Source of the DNA: Chitinophagaceae bacterium
GTDB lineage: Bacteria > Bacteroidota > Bacteroidia > Chitinophagales > UBA10324
NCBI GenBank assembly: GCA_947474435.1
Contig: CANJII010000033.1
Location: 1 to 35,323, forward strand
Length of the DNA stretch: 35,323 nt
Reading direction: 5' to 3'
The notes beneath the pieces are model-generated. The model was given only the letters and a program-made list of their open reading frames with translations. It did no database searches and was not told the origin of the DNA. Within the stretch, counting starts at the first letter, position 1. The number at the start of each line of letters is the position of its first letter. Shown piece by piece: positions 8,348 through 16,718 of the stretch. Both the position numbers and the translations under genes were made by a program.

Positions 8348-8390
8348 TTAGGGATTGTAAAATAAACCCGAATTAAACTATTTTTAAATC

Positions 8391-8969
8391 GTGACTGCTG
8401 AAGAAATAATAAAAAAAGAAAACGAGCTGTTGTTTGAGCGGGAATTTTTCCCTCATGCCGATGCATTGTACAACTTTGCTTTTCATTTAACCTACAACGA
8501 AGATGATGCACACGATCTTGTCCAGGATACTTTTTTAAAATCGTATCGGTTTATAAATTCTTACGAGAAAGGAACGAATGCAAAGGCATGGCTGTTCAAA
8601 ATTCTCAAGAACAGTTTCATTAACGAGTACCGTAAAAAAGTCAGGGCTCCGCATGAAACTGATTACGAAGATTACATTGCTTACCAGGATAGTGACGAAG
8701 CCACCGGAATAGGAAGTCTGGATATGCGCTCCAATGTTTTTCAAAACATGATGGGCGATGAAATTACTGGTTCCATTAATTCGTTGCCGGCCGATTTCAG
8801 AACGGTGATTTTGTTGTGTGATGTGGAAGATTTTACCTATGAAGAAATTGCAAAAATTGTTGACATACCGGTTGGTACCGTTCGTTCGCGCCTGCATCGT
8901 TCACGCAATATGCTGAAAGAAAAATTACGAGACTACGCAAAAACAAAAGGCATAAAAGAAATCAGATAA
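8391..8969 (+). CDS. RNA polymerase sigma-70 family factor (ECF-like)
   Basis: The 192-residue product has sigma region 2 at about 22-90 (ALYNFAFHLTYNEDDAHDLV, then WLFKILKNSFINEYRKK) and region 4 at about 125-180 (FRTVILLCDVEDFTYEEIA, VPVGTVRSRLHRSR-like helix-turn-helix, here DIPVGTVRSRLHRSR). An acidic linker between them (TDYEDYIAYQDSDEATG) is typical of a SigE-like Bacteroidota group. The start is GTG: an in-frame TAA lies at 8385-8387, and no ATG occurs near the N-terminus. A putative anti-sigma gene follows after 5 bp, and meaB after that. Its regulon is unknown. Confidence 0.9.
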   Translation: MTAEEIIKKENELLFEREFFPHADALYNFAFHLTYNEDDAHDLVQDTFLKSYRFINSYEKGTNAKAWLFKILKNSFINEYRKKVRAPHETDYEDYIAYQDSDEATGIGSLDMRSNVFQNMMGDEITGSINSLPADFRTVILLCDVEDFTYEEIAKIVDIPVGTVRSRLHRSRNMLKEKLRDYAKTKGIKEIR

Positions 8970-8974
8970 ATAAA

Positions 8975-9238
8975 ATGGACGACAAACAGCGATTACTCGA
9001 TCGGCACAATTGCCAGCAGCTCATGCGCAAAGTCATGCTCTTGCTCGATGGAGAAATGAGTGAAGCGGAAGAAAAAGATTTTTTGGCTAATGTTTCCATT
9101 TGCAATCATTGCCTTGAATCTTATCACATCGAAAAAAATTTTAAAGATTATATCGTTAATAAAGTTGAGCGGAAAAAATTATCGGTTGATGTACTTATTT
9201 CTATTCGCGAAAAAATTAAAGGTCAACTCGACGCTTGA
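8975..9238 (+). CDS. Putative anti-sigma factor (zinc-finger-like, degenerate)
   Basis: The 87-residue product is encoded directly after the sigma factor and resembles small cytoplasmic anti-sigma proteins of Bacteroidota. It has HNCQQLMRKVMLLLDGEMSEAEE, then ICNHCLESYHIEK. The CxxC pair (Cys43, Cys46) and an upstream Cys13 match the ZAS zinc pattern, but the expected His four residues before the CxxC is Asn39. Zinc may be bound through His45 or His51 instead, or not at all. There is no membrane segment, so it would act as a soluble partner of the sigma factor. The role is inferred from family resemblance and position. Confidence 0.75.
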   Translation: MDDKQRLLDRHNCQQLMRKVMLLLDGEMSEAEEKDFLANVSICNHCLESYHIEKNFKDYIVNKVERKKLSVDVLISIREKIKGQLDA

Positions 9239-9252
9239 TTATTATTTAGGAA

Positions 9253-10164
9253 ATGAATGACCCTGAAAATTTATTATCTCAAATTCAAATCGGAAATTAT
9301 AAAGCCCTTGCCCGTGCAATAAGTTTGGTTGAAAATGATTCAGAAGTTGGTCACCAGCTTTTACATCAGCTGAAAATAAATTATCAGATTCCGGTTATTG
9401 GTTTCACCGGTCCGCCCGGAGCAGGCAAAAGTTCATTGGTAAATGTTTTATTAAAAAAGCTTTCGGCACAAGGGGAAAAAATTGCGGTGATTGCAGTTGA
9501 CCCCACTTCACCTTTTAATTTCGGTTCGCTGCTTGGCGATAGAATAAGATTGAGTGAACATTTTAACGATGAAAATATTTTTATCAGAAGTTTAGCTACA
9601 AGAGGTGCCCTCGGCGGACTGACCGAAAAAATTATTGAGGTGACTGATTTGCTTCGTGCAGCCAATTTTGATTTTATAATTATTGAAACAGTTGGAGTTG
9701 GACAAAGTGAAGTTGAAATTGCCGGACTTGCTGATACAACTGTGGTAGTGTTGGTTCCTGAAGCGGGTGACGAAGTGCAAACCATGAAAGCCGGGTTAAT
9801 GGAAATTGCCGACTTGTTTGTGGTGAACAAAGCCGACCGAACTGACGCAAACCGTTTTGCAAAAAATTTAGAATTGCTTGTTCATGAAAAATCAGATAGT
9901 GATTGGCAAATTCCGGTTATTAAAACTATTGCCATAAAAGGTGAAGGAGTCGATGAACTGATACAACAAATTCAAAATCATTTTGCTGACACAAATCACA
10001 ACGACCGGAAAAATTTATTGATGGCCGAAAAAGCAATTCAATTAATAGTGAAACACAAAACCAAACACATTAACCGTGAGCAATTATTAATTGATATTAA
10101 AACAGAAATGAATAATAAAAATTTTAACCTATATCAGTTTGTATCAAGAAAAACAATTGAGTGA
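9253..10164 (+). CDS. meaB: MeaB/ArgK-type GTPase, chaperone of methylmalonyl-CoA mutase
   Basis: MeaB is a cytoplasmic G3E-family GTPase that protects and reloads B12-dependent methylmalonyl-CoA mutase. The 303-residue product has the P-loop GPPGAGKS (53-60), the family block VDPTSPFNFGSLLGDRIRL (82-100), the switch region ETVGVGQSE (145-153) and the base-specificity motif NKAD (192-195). The length is usual for the family. It follows the anti-sigma gene by 14 bp, so the three genes probably share a transcript. The mutase itself is not in the window. A weak terminator follows. Confidence 0.92.
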   Translation: MNDPENLLSQIQIGNYKALARAISLVENDSEVGHQLLHQLKINYQIPVIGFTGPPGAGKSSLVNVLLKKLSAQGEKIAVIAVDPTSPFNFGSLLGDRIRLSEHFNDENIFIRSLATRGALGGLTEKIIEVTDLLRAANFDFIIIETVGVGQSEVEIAGLADTTVVVLVPEAGDEVQTMKAGLMEIADLFVVNKADRTDANRFAKNLELLVHEKSDSDWQIPVIKTIAIKGEGVDELIQQIQNHFADTNHNDRKNLLMAEKAIQLIVKHKTKHINREQLLIDIKTEMNNKNFNLYQFVSRKTIE

Positions 10165-10176
10165 ACAAAAAGTAAA

Positions 10177-10198
10177 ACACATTTAATGTGTGGTTTTT
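10177..10198 (+). terminator. Possible terminator after meaB
   Basis: ACACAT (10177-10182) and ATGTGT (10186-10191) pair around TTA, followed by GGTTTTT. The stem is short, and the pattern suggests rather than proves a terminator. Confidence 0.4.
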
Positions 10199-10667
10199 AA
10201 CTATCAACATTAAAATAAAATAATGTTAGTACTGGTTAGTAACTCAAACGAAAAACAACTAAAACTACAAAAGCATAAAATTGAGATTTTAAAGTGTGGT
10301 TAACTGATGTAAATTAACCTTAACACCAACAAATTTTATAAAACCATGTTTGGATTTATTTATTAAGATTTCCCTAAAAAGCGGTTTTATATTTTGTGTT
10401 TATAAACCTGATGAATGATTGATAAGCAGTGGTTTTGTTTGTTGATGAAAATGTGAATAGTGTGATTGAAACGGTGGTAACTGAGTTTGCATCATCGGTA
10501 AAAAAATCTTCTACACTAATTCACACGCTTAATAGTTTATAATAATAATTTTTATAAATGAGTTATTTATATAGAAGGTTGGTAAGTAAAAAAAAAGACT
10601 TACAAAAGTCATTTTATTTAAAAAATCAGAAACTTAAATTGCGGCGATTTTAAAAATGGAAGGTTTT
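10199..10667. other. AT-rich intergenic stretch with two hairpins, no gene seen
   Basis: About 470 bp without a credible coding region; the longest short ORFs have no recognisable features. Two imperfect hairpins stand out: 10294-10326 (GTGT..GGTTAA pairing with TTAACC..ACAC across a 10-base loop) and 10383-10408 (GGTTTTATA with TATAAACC, one bulge). The stretch could hold a promoter or leader of the following lipoprotein gene or a small RNA; neither is shown. Confidence 0.4.
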
Positions 10668-10967
10668 ATGAAAAGAATTTTTTTAATTATTTTATTGACA
10701 GGATTTGTTTTTGGAAGTTGTAAAAAGAAATGCAACAAAGGAACTTTTGTTTTCTGGAATCTGACCACTACTGAAAATATTGAAATAACAGTGAACGGAA
10801 CTAGTCCGGATGGATGCGGTAATTTAGTTATTGATGGTTCATGTCACACTGATTTACCAAGCGGCGATTCTGCCCAATATCATGTTCGTGGACTGACGAC
10901 AGGAAAAATATCAGACAAAAAATTAATGGTGGATGATTGTGTAACTCACACAATTAATATCAGATAA
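10668..10967 (+). CDS. Small putative lipoprotein of unknown function
   Basis: The product of 99 residues starts MKRIFLIILLTGFVFGSCKKK, a lipoprotein signal peptide with the cleavage cysteine at residue 18 (FGSC), so it should be anchored in the membrane by lipid. The mature part contains five more Cys, an even spacing that suggests disulfides, and beta-like segments. An ATG four codons upstream (10656) is in frame, but the later ATG starts the signal peptide cleanly and has GGAAGG at a suitable distance. No family is recognised. It stands alone between the AT-rich gap and a convergent gene. Confidence 0.65.
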   Translation: MKRIFLIILLTGFVFGSCKKKCNKGTFVFWNLTTTENIEITVNGTSPDGCGNLVIDGSCHTDLPSGDSAQYHVRGLTTGKISDKKLMVDDCVTHTINIR

Positions 10968-10985
10968 AAGATTTTATATAACATC

Positions 10986-11020
10986 AGAAATTCCATTTAT
11001 CTTTTTAAAGTGGAATTTCT
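10986..11020. terminator. Hairpin between convergent genes, possible terminator
   Basis: AGAAATTCCA (10986-10995) and TGGAATTTCT (11011-11020) are perfect 10-bp arms with a 15-base loop. It begins 18 bases past the lipoprotein stop codon and lies before the convergent stop at 11073. No clean T-run follows on the plus strand, so termination is inferred from position. Confidence 0.5.
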
Positions 11021-11072
11021 ATTGAGAAGATAAAAAATATTATGGAAGAAATTTTCTTTATAAAAAGATATT

Positions 11073-12467
11073 TCAATTTAACTCAGGCTGTGAAATTTCA
11101 ACCGGTATTCCTTGCTTAACAATTTCCAGATAACCACCTTTAATATTTTTTACAGTATCAAAACCTTTCCGTTTTAAAATAGAAACAGCAATCATACTTC
11201 GGTAACCAGCCTGGCAATGAACATACAAGCGGTCAGAAAAATTTAAATCAGAAATAGCGCTATCAAAATTCTGTAACACACAATTCTCTGCGTTTTCAAT
11301 ATGGCCTGAATCATATTCCGATTCTTTCCGAACATCAACCACCACAATATCTTTTTCATGTTTTAAATCCAATTCAAATTCTTCAGCATCAATGGTTAAA
11401 ACCATATCCAACGATTTTCCGGCGCTCATCCATGAATTATATCCACCGTTTAAATATCCTTTTACATTTTCATAACCAACACGCGCCAATCTTAAAATTG
11501 ATTCTTCTTCTTTTCCGGTTTCAGCCACAATTAATAATGGTTGATTTATATTTATTAGTGTTCCAACCCATTCGGCAAACCGACCGTTCAACCCAATATT
11601 AATTGCTCCTTTTAAAAAACCATTTTCAAAATCATCAGGATTTCTGGTGTCCAGAACCAACGCACCGGTTTTTATTTCACTTTCAAATTCAGAAACTGAT
11701 AATGATTTTAAATTACGATTCATTATTTCATCCAATGACGAATATCCTTTTTTATTTATCTGTGCATTTAAAGGAAAATAGGCAGGAGGTGCCGATAAAC
11801 CTGATGTAATTTCTTTTATAAATTCTTCACGAGTCATTTCCTTTAAAGCATAATTCAGTTTTTTCTGTTCGCCAATTGTGCTGAAAGTTTCTTTACCTAA
11901 ATTTTTTCCGCATGATGAACCTGGTCCGTGAGCAGGATAAACAATCACAGCATCATTCAGTTTTTTTATTTTATTATTCAAAGAATCATACAACATACCT
12001 GCTAATTCTTCTTTCGAAATTTTAGCACCGAATAAATCAGGTCGACCCACATCACCAACAAATAAAGTATCACCCGTAAAAACTGAATATGGTTTACCTG
12101 CTTTGTCATACAACAAGTAACAACTCGATTCAGGTGTGTGTCCTGGAGTGTGAAGCACTTCTATTTCACAATTTCCAAGTTTAAATTTTTCACCATCCTT
12201 TGCTTCATAAATTTTATAATCAGTTTTCGCATTCGGACCATAAATAATATGTGCACCGGTTTTTGCCGCCAAATCAATATGGCCACTCACAAAATCAGCA
12301 TGAAAATGAGTTTCAAAAACATACTTGATTTTAACTCCTGCTTTTTCTGCCCTATCAATATAGGTCTGATAATCGCGTAAAGGGTCAATAACCGCAGCTT
12401 CGCCATTACTTGTTATAAAATAAGCAGCTTCTGAAAGGCAGTTTGTATAAAGTTGTTCAACAGTCAT
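11073..12467 (-). CDS. Persulfide dioxygenase-rhodanese fusion (CstB-like)
   Basis: The 464-residue product joins a metallo-beta-lactamase domain (~1-240) to two rhodanese domains (~255-355 and ~365-460). Metal ligands of the persulfide dioxygenase type are visible: THFHADF (His54, His56, Asp58), His110, Asp133 and His180. The first rhodanese has AETG where the catalytic cysteine loop should be, so it is a pseudo-domain. The second has HCQAGYRS with active Cys418. This order matches CstB-like proteins, which oxidise persulfides and make thiosulfate in the cytoplasm during sulfide detoxification. It is divergent from the histidine kinase gene, about 100 bp apart. Confidence 0.85.
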   Translation of the reverse strand: MTVEQLYTNCLSEAAYFITSNGEAAVIDPLRDYQTYIDRAEKAGVKIKYVFETHFHADFVSGHIDLAAKTGAHIIYGPNAKTDYKIYEAKDGEKFKLGNCEIEVLHTPGHTPESSCYLLYDKAGKPYSVFTGDTLFVGDVGRPDLFGAKISKEELAGMLYDSLNNKIKKLNDAVIVYPAHGPGSSCGKNLGKETFSTIGEQKKLNYALKEMTREEFIKEITSGLSAPPAYFPLNAQINKKGYSSLDEIMNRNLKSLSVSEFESEIKTGALVLDTRNPDDFENGFLKGAINIGLNGRFAEWVGTLININQPLLIVAETGKEEESILRLARVGYENVKGYLNGGYNSWMSAGKSLDMVLTIDAEEFELDLKHEKDIVVVDVRKESEYDSGHIENAENCVLQNFDSAISDLNFSDRLYVHCQAGYRSMIAVSILKRKGFDTVKNIKGGYLEIVKQGIPVEISQPELN

Positions 12468-12569
12468 TTTTTATCTGTTTTATTGAAGGAGGTAAAAGTA
12501 AATCATTGAATTAAGTCTTATATATCATTTATAACCTTAAAAATTCATTATGAAAGAAACTATTTAGGA

Positions 12570-15500
12570 ATGGTAGCGAATAAGAGCTTCAATAAACACT
12601 GTAAAAACACTAATATAGTTCAAATGTCTGATGCATTAGCGCATAAACTTTCTGATTTTAAGCCAAGGGAAACTGAGGCAAAGCATGTAATTAATCTATA
12701 TCGATTCTTTAGTTTAATTGGCGCTTTAACCTATCCTGTTTTCTATTTTATATTCAAATATGCGTATCCCGAAAGCCATGATTCATTTTTATTAAGAGTC
12801 ATAATATCAGCTATGTGTTTTGGAATTTTTTTCCTTTCATTTTCTGAAAAAATATTTATTAATTATCTCAATAAAATTTTATACATCATTTCTTTCAGTG
12901 CGGTAGCGCATTTTACCTATTTATTATGGCTTAATAATTTTCAGGTGTTTTACTACATCGGATTTATTATGGTGGTATTTATTTTCAGTTTCACATTTAA
13001 AAGACTCACCGATTTATGGATATTTTTAATTTTCTCCATAATATCCATAGCAGTTTCATCTTTTAATTTATTGGACCCGCGTGATGCCTCATTCTATATT
13101 TTTTCTTCAGGGCTTTTATTTTCAGTCATTTCTATTCTGCTTTCAAATAAAATTCAGGCAGAAGACGAAACAAGTCTTGGAACCTATTTATTAGAATCGC
13201 TATATCAGGAATCACCCGATGCCATTATTATTGTGGAGAAGAAGGCCGATAAAATTCTTCGGATAAATAAAAGAGCATTGTCGCTTTTTAATATTGATGA
13301 TGAAGAAAAATTCGGCTATCATCCAGTAAAAGAATTGATTGGAAGAGAGCTTAATAAATCAATGGCCATTTTAGAATTAAGTGTACACGGCCGTCAAAAC
13401 ATTTGGGTGAATATTGCACGCGAAAATTTTTCAATTGAAGGAGAACAGTATGGTATCATTCGGATACTGGATATTTCTGATGATAAAAAATTAGCGGATG
13501 AATTACGATTAAAAGATAATTTACTGAGTGGTGTAACCGAAGCATGCAGCAGTTTATTGCTGAAAAAAGATTTTCAATCAGCTATTAAGAGTGCAATTAA
13601 AATGCTTGGAAAAGCAACCCGTGTTGATCGCGTTTATGTTTATGAAAATAATACAGACAGTGATTTAGGAAAAATAACTTTCAGTCATCGTTATGAATGG
13701 ATAAAGGAAACAGATTCATTCAGAATCAACCGGACGAAACTTCAGAATATACTTTATGAAAATTTCCTGCCACGCTGGCAATATGAATTGAGAAGTGGAA
13801 ACGCAATTAAAGGAAATGTTCGTGATTTTCCGGAGAGTGAACAAGCCATACTTCAACCACGAGGAACTCAGTCATTAATAGTGGTTCCGATTTTTATTGA
13901 TGAGCGTTTCAGCGGATTTATTGGATTTTATAATTGCCACAGCGAACAGGAGTGGAGTAATATTGAAGAAAGTATTTTGCGAACTGCAGCAGCAGCAATT
14001 TCAGGCGCTATGAGCAAGCAATTAAAAGAGCGCGAAATTATTCTGGCGATGGAAGCAACTGAATCAGCTTCAAAAGCAAAAGAAAGTTTTTTGGCTAATG
14101 TTAGCCATGAAATCCGAACACCGATGAATGGCATTATCGGCTTAACACAACTCATTCAAAAATCTAAACTTGACGAGAAGCAATCGCAATACATTACCGC
14201 CATAAAACAATCATCAGAACATTTATTAGTCATTATCAACGACCTGCTCGATTTTTCAAAAATTGTTGCAGGCCAAATGGAATTCGAAAATATTGAATTC
14301 GATTTATCTTCATTACTTTACAACATCAATCAGACTTACGGTAATCGTGCATTGGATAAAGGAATTTATTTACACTCTGATATTGGAGAAAATGTTCCTA
14401 AAAAATTATTAGGCGATCCTGTTCGGTTGAATCAGGTACTGGTAAATCTGGTTGGCAATTCAATAAAATTTACCGAACAAGGTGGAGTTACCATTCGAAT
14501 AAAATGTCTGGAAGAAAAAAATAATTCTATCAGTCTTCGTTTCAGTATTGATGATACGGGCATTGGAATCCCGGCTGACAAAACAGAAACTATTTTCGAA
14601 AGTTTTAAGCAGGCAGATAAAGACACTGCTCGCAAGTATGGCGGAACGGGATTAGGATTGAGTATTGTTAAGAAAATACTGGATGCACAGAAAGGAAAAA
14701 TATGGATTGAAAGTGAACCGGGAAAAGGCTCAAGTTTTATTTTTGATTTAACATTTGAAACAGCAACTACAGAAAAGGTAAAAACAACAACGGCAGTAAT
14801 ATATCATCAACTTACAGGGGTAAATATTTTATTAGCTGAAGACAATATGGTGAATCAGCTTTTAGCAAATGATTTAATTGCAGAATGGGGAGCTCAAATT
14901 GATATTGCCGATAATGGCGAAATTGCAGTGAATAAACTTCGCAAGAAAAAATACGATTTGATTTTAATGGATGTGCAAATGCCGGTGGTTAATGGACTGG
15001 AAGCAACCGAAATCATTCGCAAGTACTCTGATGAGTCAATTAATAAAATTCCAATTATTGCAATGACTGCAAATGCGATAAAAGGCGACAACGAGAAATG
15101 TTTTGCAGCAGGCATGAACGATTACATCACCAAACCGTTTAAACCTCTTGATTTGAATAATAAAATCTGGCAGTATATTTCAGAAGAAAAAAAGAATGCT
15201 GCTGAAGCAAAAAATCTACTAATAAAAAACCCGTCATCCGTGGAACAGGAATTTACATCAACCATTATTGATCTTATTAATCTGAAAGAATTCTCCAGGG
15301 GGAAAAATGACTTCTTAGTTAAAATGTTACAGCTATTAATTAATCAAACACCACCCGCCGTTCAACAAATCGGAGAGGCTATTCCTAATGGCGATTGGGA
15401 GACTGTGCGTGGGCTTGCTCATAAAATGAAACCAAATATTGGTTTACTCGGAAATCAGGATTTAAACGAGTTGATATTGAAATTGGAAAAAAATGCGGAT

Positions 15501-15617
15501 GCAAAAACAGAATTAGAAACTTTGCCATCTGTTTTCGAAAACTTCAATCAACTTCTACATCCTGCTATGGACGAGGCTCGTAGGGCGCATGAATTTTACA
15601 GTACGGTTAAGTCATAA
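12570..15617 (+). CDS. Hybrid histidine kinase with REC and HPt domains
   Basis: The 1015-residue product is an inner-membrane sensor. Residues ~43-195 hold about six hydrophobic helices; then come a PAS-like domain (~205-310), a GAF-like domain (~320-480), the HisKA helix with SHEIRTPMNGIIG (phospho-acceptor His513), the ATPase domain (DDTGIGIPADK; KYGGTGLGLSIVKKIL), a receiver domain with LILMDVQMP (Asp801) and ITKPF, and a C-terminal HPt domain with AHKMKPNIG (His951). All phosphotransfer residues are intact, so it can run a full His-Asp-His relay. Three receiver proteins follow on the same strand and are the obvious candidate partners. The signal sensed is unknown. An alternative ATG lies at 12624. 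Confidence 0.92.
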   Translation: MVANKSFNKHCKNTNIVQMSDALAHKLSDFKPRETEAKHVINLYRFFSLIGALTYPVFYFIFKYAYPESHDSFLLRVIISAMCFGIFFLSFSEKIFINYLNKILYIISFSAVAHFTYLLWLNNFQVFYYIGFIMVVFIFSFTFKRLTDLWIFLIFSIISIAVSSFNLLDPRDASFYIFSSGLLFSVISILLSNKIQAEDETSLGTYLLESLYQESPDAIIIVEKKADKILRINKRALSLFNIDDEEKFGYHPVKELIGRELNKSMAILELSVHGRQNIWVNIARENFSIEGEQYGIIRILDISDDKKLADELRLKDNLLSGVTEACSSLLLKKDFQSAIKSAIKMLGKATRVDRVYVYENNTDSDLGKITFSHRYEWIKETDSFRINRTKLQNILYENFLPRWQYELRSGNAIKGNVRDFPESEQAILQPRGTQSLIVVPIFIDERFSGFIGFYNCHSEQEWSNIEESILRTAAAAISGAMSKQLKEREIILAMEATESASKAKESFLANVSHEIRTPMNGIIGLTQLIQKSKLDEKQSQYITAIKQSSEHLLVIINDLLDFSKIVAGQMEFENIEFDLSSLLYNINQTYGNRALDKGIYLHSDIGENVPKKLLGDPVRLNQVLVNLVGNSIKFTEQGGVTIRIKCLEEKNNSISLRFSIDDTGIGIPADKTETIFESFKQADKDTARKYGGTGLGLSIVKKILDAQKGKIWIESEPGKGSSFIFDLTFETATTEKVKTTTAVIYHQLTGVNILLAEDNMVNQLLANDLIAEWGAQIDIADNGEIAVNKLRKKKYDLILMDVQMPVVNGLEATEIIRKYSDESINKIPIIAMTANAIKGDNEKCFAAGMNDYITKPFKPLDLNNKIWQYISEEKKNAAEAKNLLIKNPSSVEQEFTSTIIDLINLKEFSRGKNDFLVKMLQLLINQTPPAVQQIGEAIPNGDWETVRGLAHKMKPNIGLLGNQDLNELILKLEKNADAKTELETLPSVFENFNQLLHPAMDEARRAHEFYSTVKS

Positions 15618-15803
15618 AATTTTCTACACCAGAAATAAAATTTTATTAATGTATTTATCATAATTATTCTGACCTATAAAAAATAGTTATCCCGATAACA
15701 TATCCCTTCGGCAGATATAATTACCACATTATCGAAACTTACTACCTAAGTTGTATTCAATAAATACATTTGGGCATTAAGAAAAACACCAAGTCATTAC
15801 TTA

Positions 15804-16184
15804 ATGAAAAAAACACTACTCATTGTTGACGATGAATTAAACATTCGTCTGCTCTTAGAACATTTTCTTGGCGAAGAATACAATGTGGTGACTAAAGAAG
15901 ACGGTAGTAAAGCATTTGATTGGTTAGAAAAAGGAAATCATACCGATTTAATTTTAGCTGATCTTGAAATGCCGGTGTTAGATGGATTTGAATTACTGGT
16001 TAAATTACGCGACAACAAACAAACCAAATCAATTCCCTGCATGGTTGTAACAGGAAAAACAAAGACCGACAACTACATGAAATCATTCAGGCTCGGAGCA
16101 AGTGATTTTTTACAAAAACCATTTACACCTGAAGAAATAAAATCCAGAGTAGAAATAATTTTAAAAGAGAAAGTGATTCATTGA
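15804..16184 (+). CDS. Single-domain response regulator (CheY-like)
   Basis: The 126-residue product is one receiver domain with no output domain. The acidic pair (Asp9, Asp10), the phospho-acceptor Asp53 (ILADLEMP), Thr83 in VVTGK and the conserved Lys of LQKPF are all in place. Such proteins relay phosphate or bind a partner in the cytoplasm. It lies 186 bp after the hybrid kinase and 21 bp before a second, degenerate receiver, so the HPt domain of the kinase may be its phosphate donor (inference). Confidence 0.88.
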   Translation: MKKTLLIVDDELNIRLLLEHFLGEEYNVVTKEDGSKAFDWLEKGNHTDLILADLEMPVLDGFELLVKLRDNKQTKSIPCMVVTGKTKTDNYMKSFRLGASDFLQKPFTPEEIKSRVEIILKEKVIH

Positions 16185-16205
16185 AAAAAACACAAGCAAT
16201 AACAG

Positions 16206-16619
16206 ATGATGATAGTTTTTGTTAACCAGGATAAAGTGTTGAGGGAGTCATTCCTTCAAACATTTCAGCAAACAAACAAGGTTTATTGTTTCGCCGAAAT
16301 GTTTGAAGCCTATAAATGGATTAAGCGATACGAGGTTCCACCCAGTTTAATTATTACGGAAGTTGATTTATTAGATCCCTCGGGTTTACAAACACTGAAA
16401 TTTCTGGAAACAAAAAGCAAGCTGAAAGACACCAAATTAATTGCATTTACTCCTGAACAAGTTGAAAGAGAACAAATTTCTTTAGTGGTTTCTGAGGGCG
16501 CCGATGCGGTTTTCAGTAAACCGACATTAATGAGCGAAGTAAGTTCGTATATAAAATATCTCGAGTCGTCTGGCACCGTATCATCAGGTAAATCGAAAAA
16601 AGCCGAGGGCAATAAATAA
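16206..16619 (+). CDS. Degenerate receiver-domain protein (pseudo-receiver)
   Basis: The 137-residue product keeps the length and pattern of a receiver domain: a hydrophobic first strand, LIITEVDLLDPSG in place of the phosphorylation loop, and ADAVFSKP with the conserved Lys-Pro. The key acids are lost. The pair Asp-Asp of the first loop is Asn7-Gln8, and the phospho-acceptor position aligns with Glu52. It is therefore unlikely to be phosphorylated and might mimic a fixed state. A short Ser/Lys-rich tail follows. It is 21 bp downstream of the intact receiver. ATG codons at 16206 and 16209 are both possible starts. Confidence 0.78.
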   Translation: MMIVFVNQDKVLRESFLQTFQQTNKVYCFAEMFEAYKWIKRYEVPPSLIITEVDLLDPSGLQTLKFLETKSKLKDTKLIAFTPEQVEREQISLVVSEGADAVFSKPTLMSEVSSYIKYLESSGTVSSGKSKKAEGNK

Positions 16620-16718
16620 TATTTTTTTATTCGCCTGTTTTAGTTGGTAATTCTTTAATACCGATAATAAATTTTATTTAGAAGTTAATATTATTTTTGA
16701 CCAACTCTGATTTACAAT

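Noticed and set aside
10222-10302. 26-codon ORF in the AT-rich gap after meaB
   Set aside because: No ribosome site, no recognisable motif, and such short frames are expected by chance.
12570-12623. Alternative start of the histidine kinase at 12624
   Set aside because: Possible, but the first ATG has AGG just upstream and nothing in the sequence favours the second; kept as a note only.
15614-15646. AT-only inverted repeat at the end of the hybrid kinase gene
   Set aside because: 10-bp arms of only A and T, no T-run afterwards; chance is likely in such AT-rich DNA.
15686-15699. Short inverted repeat GTTAT-CCCG-ATAAC before the first receiver gene
   Set aside because: Arms of five bases are too short to support an operator without a second site.
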